Assembly (NCBI GenBank): GCA_964433635.1
Contig: CAYSSG010000068.1
Coordinates: 1-8,186, forward strand
Direction: 5' to 3'
Length of the DNA stretch: 8,186 nt
From: CAYSSG01 sp964433635
GTDB lineage: Bacteria > Atribacterota > Phoenicimicrobiia > Phoenicimicrobiales > Stramentimicrobiaceae
This document shows positions 6,279 to 8,186 of the stretch, piece after piece. Made by a program: the position numbers and the translations under genes. The notes beneath the pieces are model-generated. The model saw only the letters and a list, made by a program, of their open reading frames with translations. It searched no databases and was not told the DNA's origin. The stretch's first letter is position 1; each line of letters opens with the position of its first letter.

Positions 6279-7271
6279 ATGTCAGATTCAAACGGATGGC
6301 AAGTTATTAATGTAGATGATTTTCAAGTTCCTACTGCGCCAACTGTTACAAAAGTCCAGCAAAGATGGAAGCGGTTTTTACGATTACTTGGCATACATGG
6401 ATCTGAACCTGAAGAAGAGGATAATAATGATCGCCAATCAACGGTAAAGAAAGAATTTGATAGAAAGCCGGCTGTGGAAGCATTGAATAACCATCTTAAT
6501 GAATGGTCAATAAAAAAGGAATCGACTGTTTGTTTTTTATTAGATCCTCCTTTTAGCTGCACAGATGATATTGCACGTGATTGGGCAAAGCAAAAGAAAT
6601 GGAAATTATTGACTCCTCCGGATAATGTAAAAATACGCAATGTAGACATTGAGGGATGGTGGAAAGAACAAAAAACTAAAGATAATTGGCTCATCAATGA
6701 TCTGACACGCTACCTGATTCGTACTACTTATGGTCTATCATTTATCCTTGAATTATTACCCAGAATATTACATGGGGAATTCGGCAAAGGATTGGTAGTC
6801 TGTGACAGCTGGATGTTTGCATTTATTCAAAGGATATGGCCATTAAAATTTTCAAAAGTGTATTGTTTTGCAGCAGCCGGTCCTGAATTATTAAAACAGG
6901 TCGGTATTTATGCAGGCGAAAATACATTACAAAAACTTGCCGCAAGAGTTCATGGTAATGTAGGTATTGCCCTTACTGTTAGATCTATAGAGCAAAATGA
7001 GGACCGAAAATTGCCGGAATTACCTGGGGAAGCTAATGATATTACTTCATTTATCCTATATTCCGTCTTACTGCATCGTCATCTGAGTAGTAGTCAATTA
7101 CAGGAGATATTGCCAATGCTACCAGCAGAAGAATTAAATTTACATCTATTACAATTAAAACAATATGGCATTCTAAATTATAACGAAAATCAATGGGAAA
7201 TTAATATAGAAGCCTACCTGGCTGTAAGGGATTTCCTTAATAATCGAGCTTTTCTATTAGATATATTTTAA
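6279..7271 (+). CDS. unknown soluble protein, degenerate P-loop-like fold plus C-terminal winged helix, paired with MscS
   Basis: I do not recognise a named family. The 330-aa product has no signal peptide or membrane helix. After a basic helix (26-37) and an acidic linker (42-52), the core at about 82-236 alternates strands and helices. TVCFLLDPPFSCTDDIAR (83-100) looks like a Walker A loop (GPPGSGKT-x-LAR) whose Gly and Lys are replaced. GKGLVVCDSW (169-178) sits where a Walker B strand would end in Asp, and GNVGIALTVRSI (226-237) could be a sensor strand. From about 251 to the end, helices and a short hairpin (SSSQLQEIL, LLQLKQYGIL, NENQWEI) resemble a winged helix. This suggests a nucleotide-free or ATPase-derived protein; this is fold-level reading by eye. 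It is 15 nt upstream of an MscS channel, so a regulatory partner is plausible. An in-frame TTG at 6246 would add 11 residues but overlaps the predicted promoter. Leucines are mostly TTA, more so than in the genes to the left. Confidence 0.8.
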   Translation: MSDSNGWQVINVDDFQVPTAPTVTKVQQRWKRFLRLLGIHGSEPEEEDNNDRQSTVKKEFDRKPAVEALNNHLNEWSIKKESTVCFLLDPPFSCTDDIARDWAKQKKWKLLTPPDNVKIRNVDIEGWWKEQKTKDNWLINDLTRYLIRTTYGLSFILELLPRILHGEFGKGLVVCDSWMFAFIQRIWPLKFSKVYCFAAAGPELLKQVGIYAGENTLQKLAARVHGNVGIALTVRSIEQNEDRKLPELPGEANDITSFILYSVLLHRHLSSSQLQEILPMLPAEELNLHLLQLKQYGILNYNENQWEINIEAYLAVRDFLNNRAFLLDIF

Positions 7272-7286
7272 GTAAAGGAAAAGAAA

Positions 7287-8102
7287 ATGAATTCTGAACA
7301 AATTGCCGGGATAATGAAACCAGTAACCACCGATACTGTAATTGAAATTATCATAGTTATTGCCATTGTAATAGGGTTAAGTTGGCTGGCTGAAAGAATT
7401 CTACCATGGTTAGCTGAAAAATTACACAGCGGGCGTCGTCTGCTGATTCTTGCTTTTATCCCAACTATCCGAATCTTATTATTTATTATAGCCGTAATGC
7501 GAATTATACCACTCATTATAGAGCCCACACTACAGAATATGATCGCTATTTTCAGTGCTGTTGGTGTGGCAGTTGGATTTGCTTTAAAAGATTATGTCAG
7601 CAGTATTCTTGCCGGAATTGCAGCAGCCTACGAACTCCCCTATCGTCCGGGAGACTGGATTGAGGTTAATGGTATTTATGGTGAAGTAAAACATATTGGT
7701 ACCCGGGTCGTTACAATCGTTACTCCTGATGACACCACTGTTTATATACCACACCTGAAAATATGGACTGATCTTATACACAATGCTAACAGCCATACTC
7801 CAGATTTGCTATGTGTGGCAAATTTTTACCTGGATCCTGATCATAACCCGGAACAGATTTGCAGGATACTTAAAAATATGGCACTTACCAGTCCCTATAT
7901 AAACCTGGCACAACCTGTAATTGTGTTACTGGAAGATAAACCCTGGGGCACTCACTACCGTCTAAAAGCTTACCCGATGGATCCACGCCAACAGTTTCAA
8001 TTTATCTCTGACCTTACAGCCAGGGGCAAAAAGTGCTTACGTGAATTATCAGTTAAATTTGCTAATTTATCAACATATCCTGCTTTTCAAGAAAATAATT
8101 AG
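7287..8102 (+). CDS. short MscS-family mechanosensitive channel, three-helix type
   Basis: A 271-aa inner-membrane protein, near the minimal MscS size (E. coli MscS is 286). Helices lie at about 17-34 and 53-78. The pore helix at about 84-116 has the small-residue face SAVGVAVGFALKDYVSSILAG (90-110), then the family turn ELPYRPGDWIEVNG (116-129). The beta domain reads GEVKHIGTRVVTIVTPDDTTVYIPH (132-156), where the common IPN is IPH, and the alpha/beta domain runs to about 260. It belongs to a different subgroup from the channel at 1430-2500: fewer helices, and little shared sequence outside the pore and beta motifs. AAAGGA (7274-7279) precedes the ATG at 7287 at good spacing. It follows the unknown gene by 15 nt and must share its transcript. 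No terminator is visible in the 84 AT-rich bases that follow. Confidence 0.9.
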   Translation: MNSEQIAGIMKPVTTDTVIEIIIVIAIVIGLSWLAERILPWLAEKLHSGRRLLILAFIPTIRILLFIIAVMRIIPLIIEPTLQNMIAIFSAVGVAVGFALKDYVSSILAGIAAAYELPYRPGDWIEVNGIYGEVKHIGTRVVTIVTPDDTTVYIPHLKIWTDLIHNANSHTPDLLCVANFYLDPDHNPEQICRILKNMALTSPYINLAQPVIVLLEDKPWGTHYRLKAYPMDPRQQFQFISDLTARGKKCLRELSVKFANLSTYPAFQENN

Positions 8103-8186
8103 CATTAAATTTTATATACTAGATAATAACAATTATTTTTAAGATTGAAAGATAAAAAGATACTAACTATACTAATATTAAAGCAA
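8103..8186. other. AT-rich intergenic end of window
   Basis: After the TAG/TAA region of the channel gene these 84 bases are nearly all A and T. There is no open frame of note, no GC-rich hairpin followed by a T-run, and no convincing promoter pair. The transcript end is probably beyond the window. Confidence 0.6.

Overview
The window is bacterial chromosomal DNA: moderately AT-rich, tightly packed, with short intergenic gaps, clear Shine-Dalgarno sites and frequent non-ATG starts (TTG for the LapA-like and CorA genes, GTG for KtrB). It holds eight protein-coding genes, no RNA gene, no CRISPR array and no mobile element. Seven of the eight products are membrane or exported proteins, or the cytosolic subunit of a membrane transporter, and five of them move or gate ions. 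The organism cannot be named from this sequence. The mix (KtrAB, CorA, LapA-like, TPR; strong SDs; TTG starts) would fit a low-GC anaerobe of Firmicutes or Atribacterota type, but that is a guess.

Layout. Bases 1-134 are an AT-rich upstream region with a 20-bp all-A/T perfect palindrome. Bases 135-3918 form a plus-strand operon-like run with gaps of 14-39 nt: an exported protein of 11 consecutive TPRs, a five-helix MscS-family channel, a small LapA/DUF1049 membrane protein and a CorA Mg2+ channel. It converges, across a 41-nt gap, on a minus-strand pair, ktrB (starts at 6019) then ktrA (ends at 3960), encoding a K+ uptake channel and its nucleotide-binding RCK ring subunit. Bases 6020-6278 are an AT-rich divergent promoter region. 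Bases 6279-8102 carry a second plus-strand pair 15 nt apart: an unrecognised 330-aa soluble protein, then a short 271-aa MscS-family channel of a different subtype. Bases 8103-8186 are AT-rich with nothing recognisable.

How they work together. MscS channels release solutes on hypo-osmotic shock, KtrAB takes up K+ on hyper-osmotic shock, and CorA passes Mg2+. The window therefore reads as an osmotic and ion-homeostasis cluster. The most intriguing part is the last pair. The unknown protein looks like a P-loop-type fold with a degenerate nucleotide-binding loop and a C-terminal winged-helix-like region, and it sits directly upstream of a minimal MscS channel. A dedicated cytosolic regulator or sensor of that channel is a reasonable hypothesis but is not shown by the sequence.
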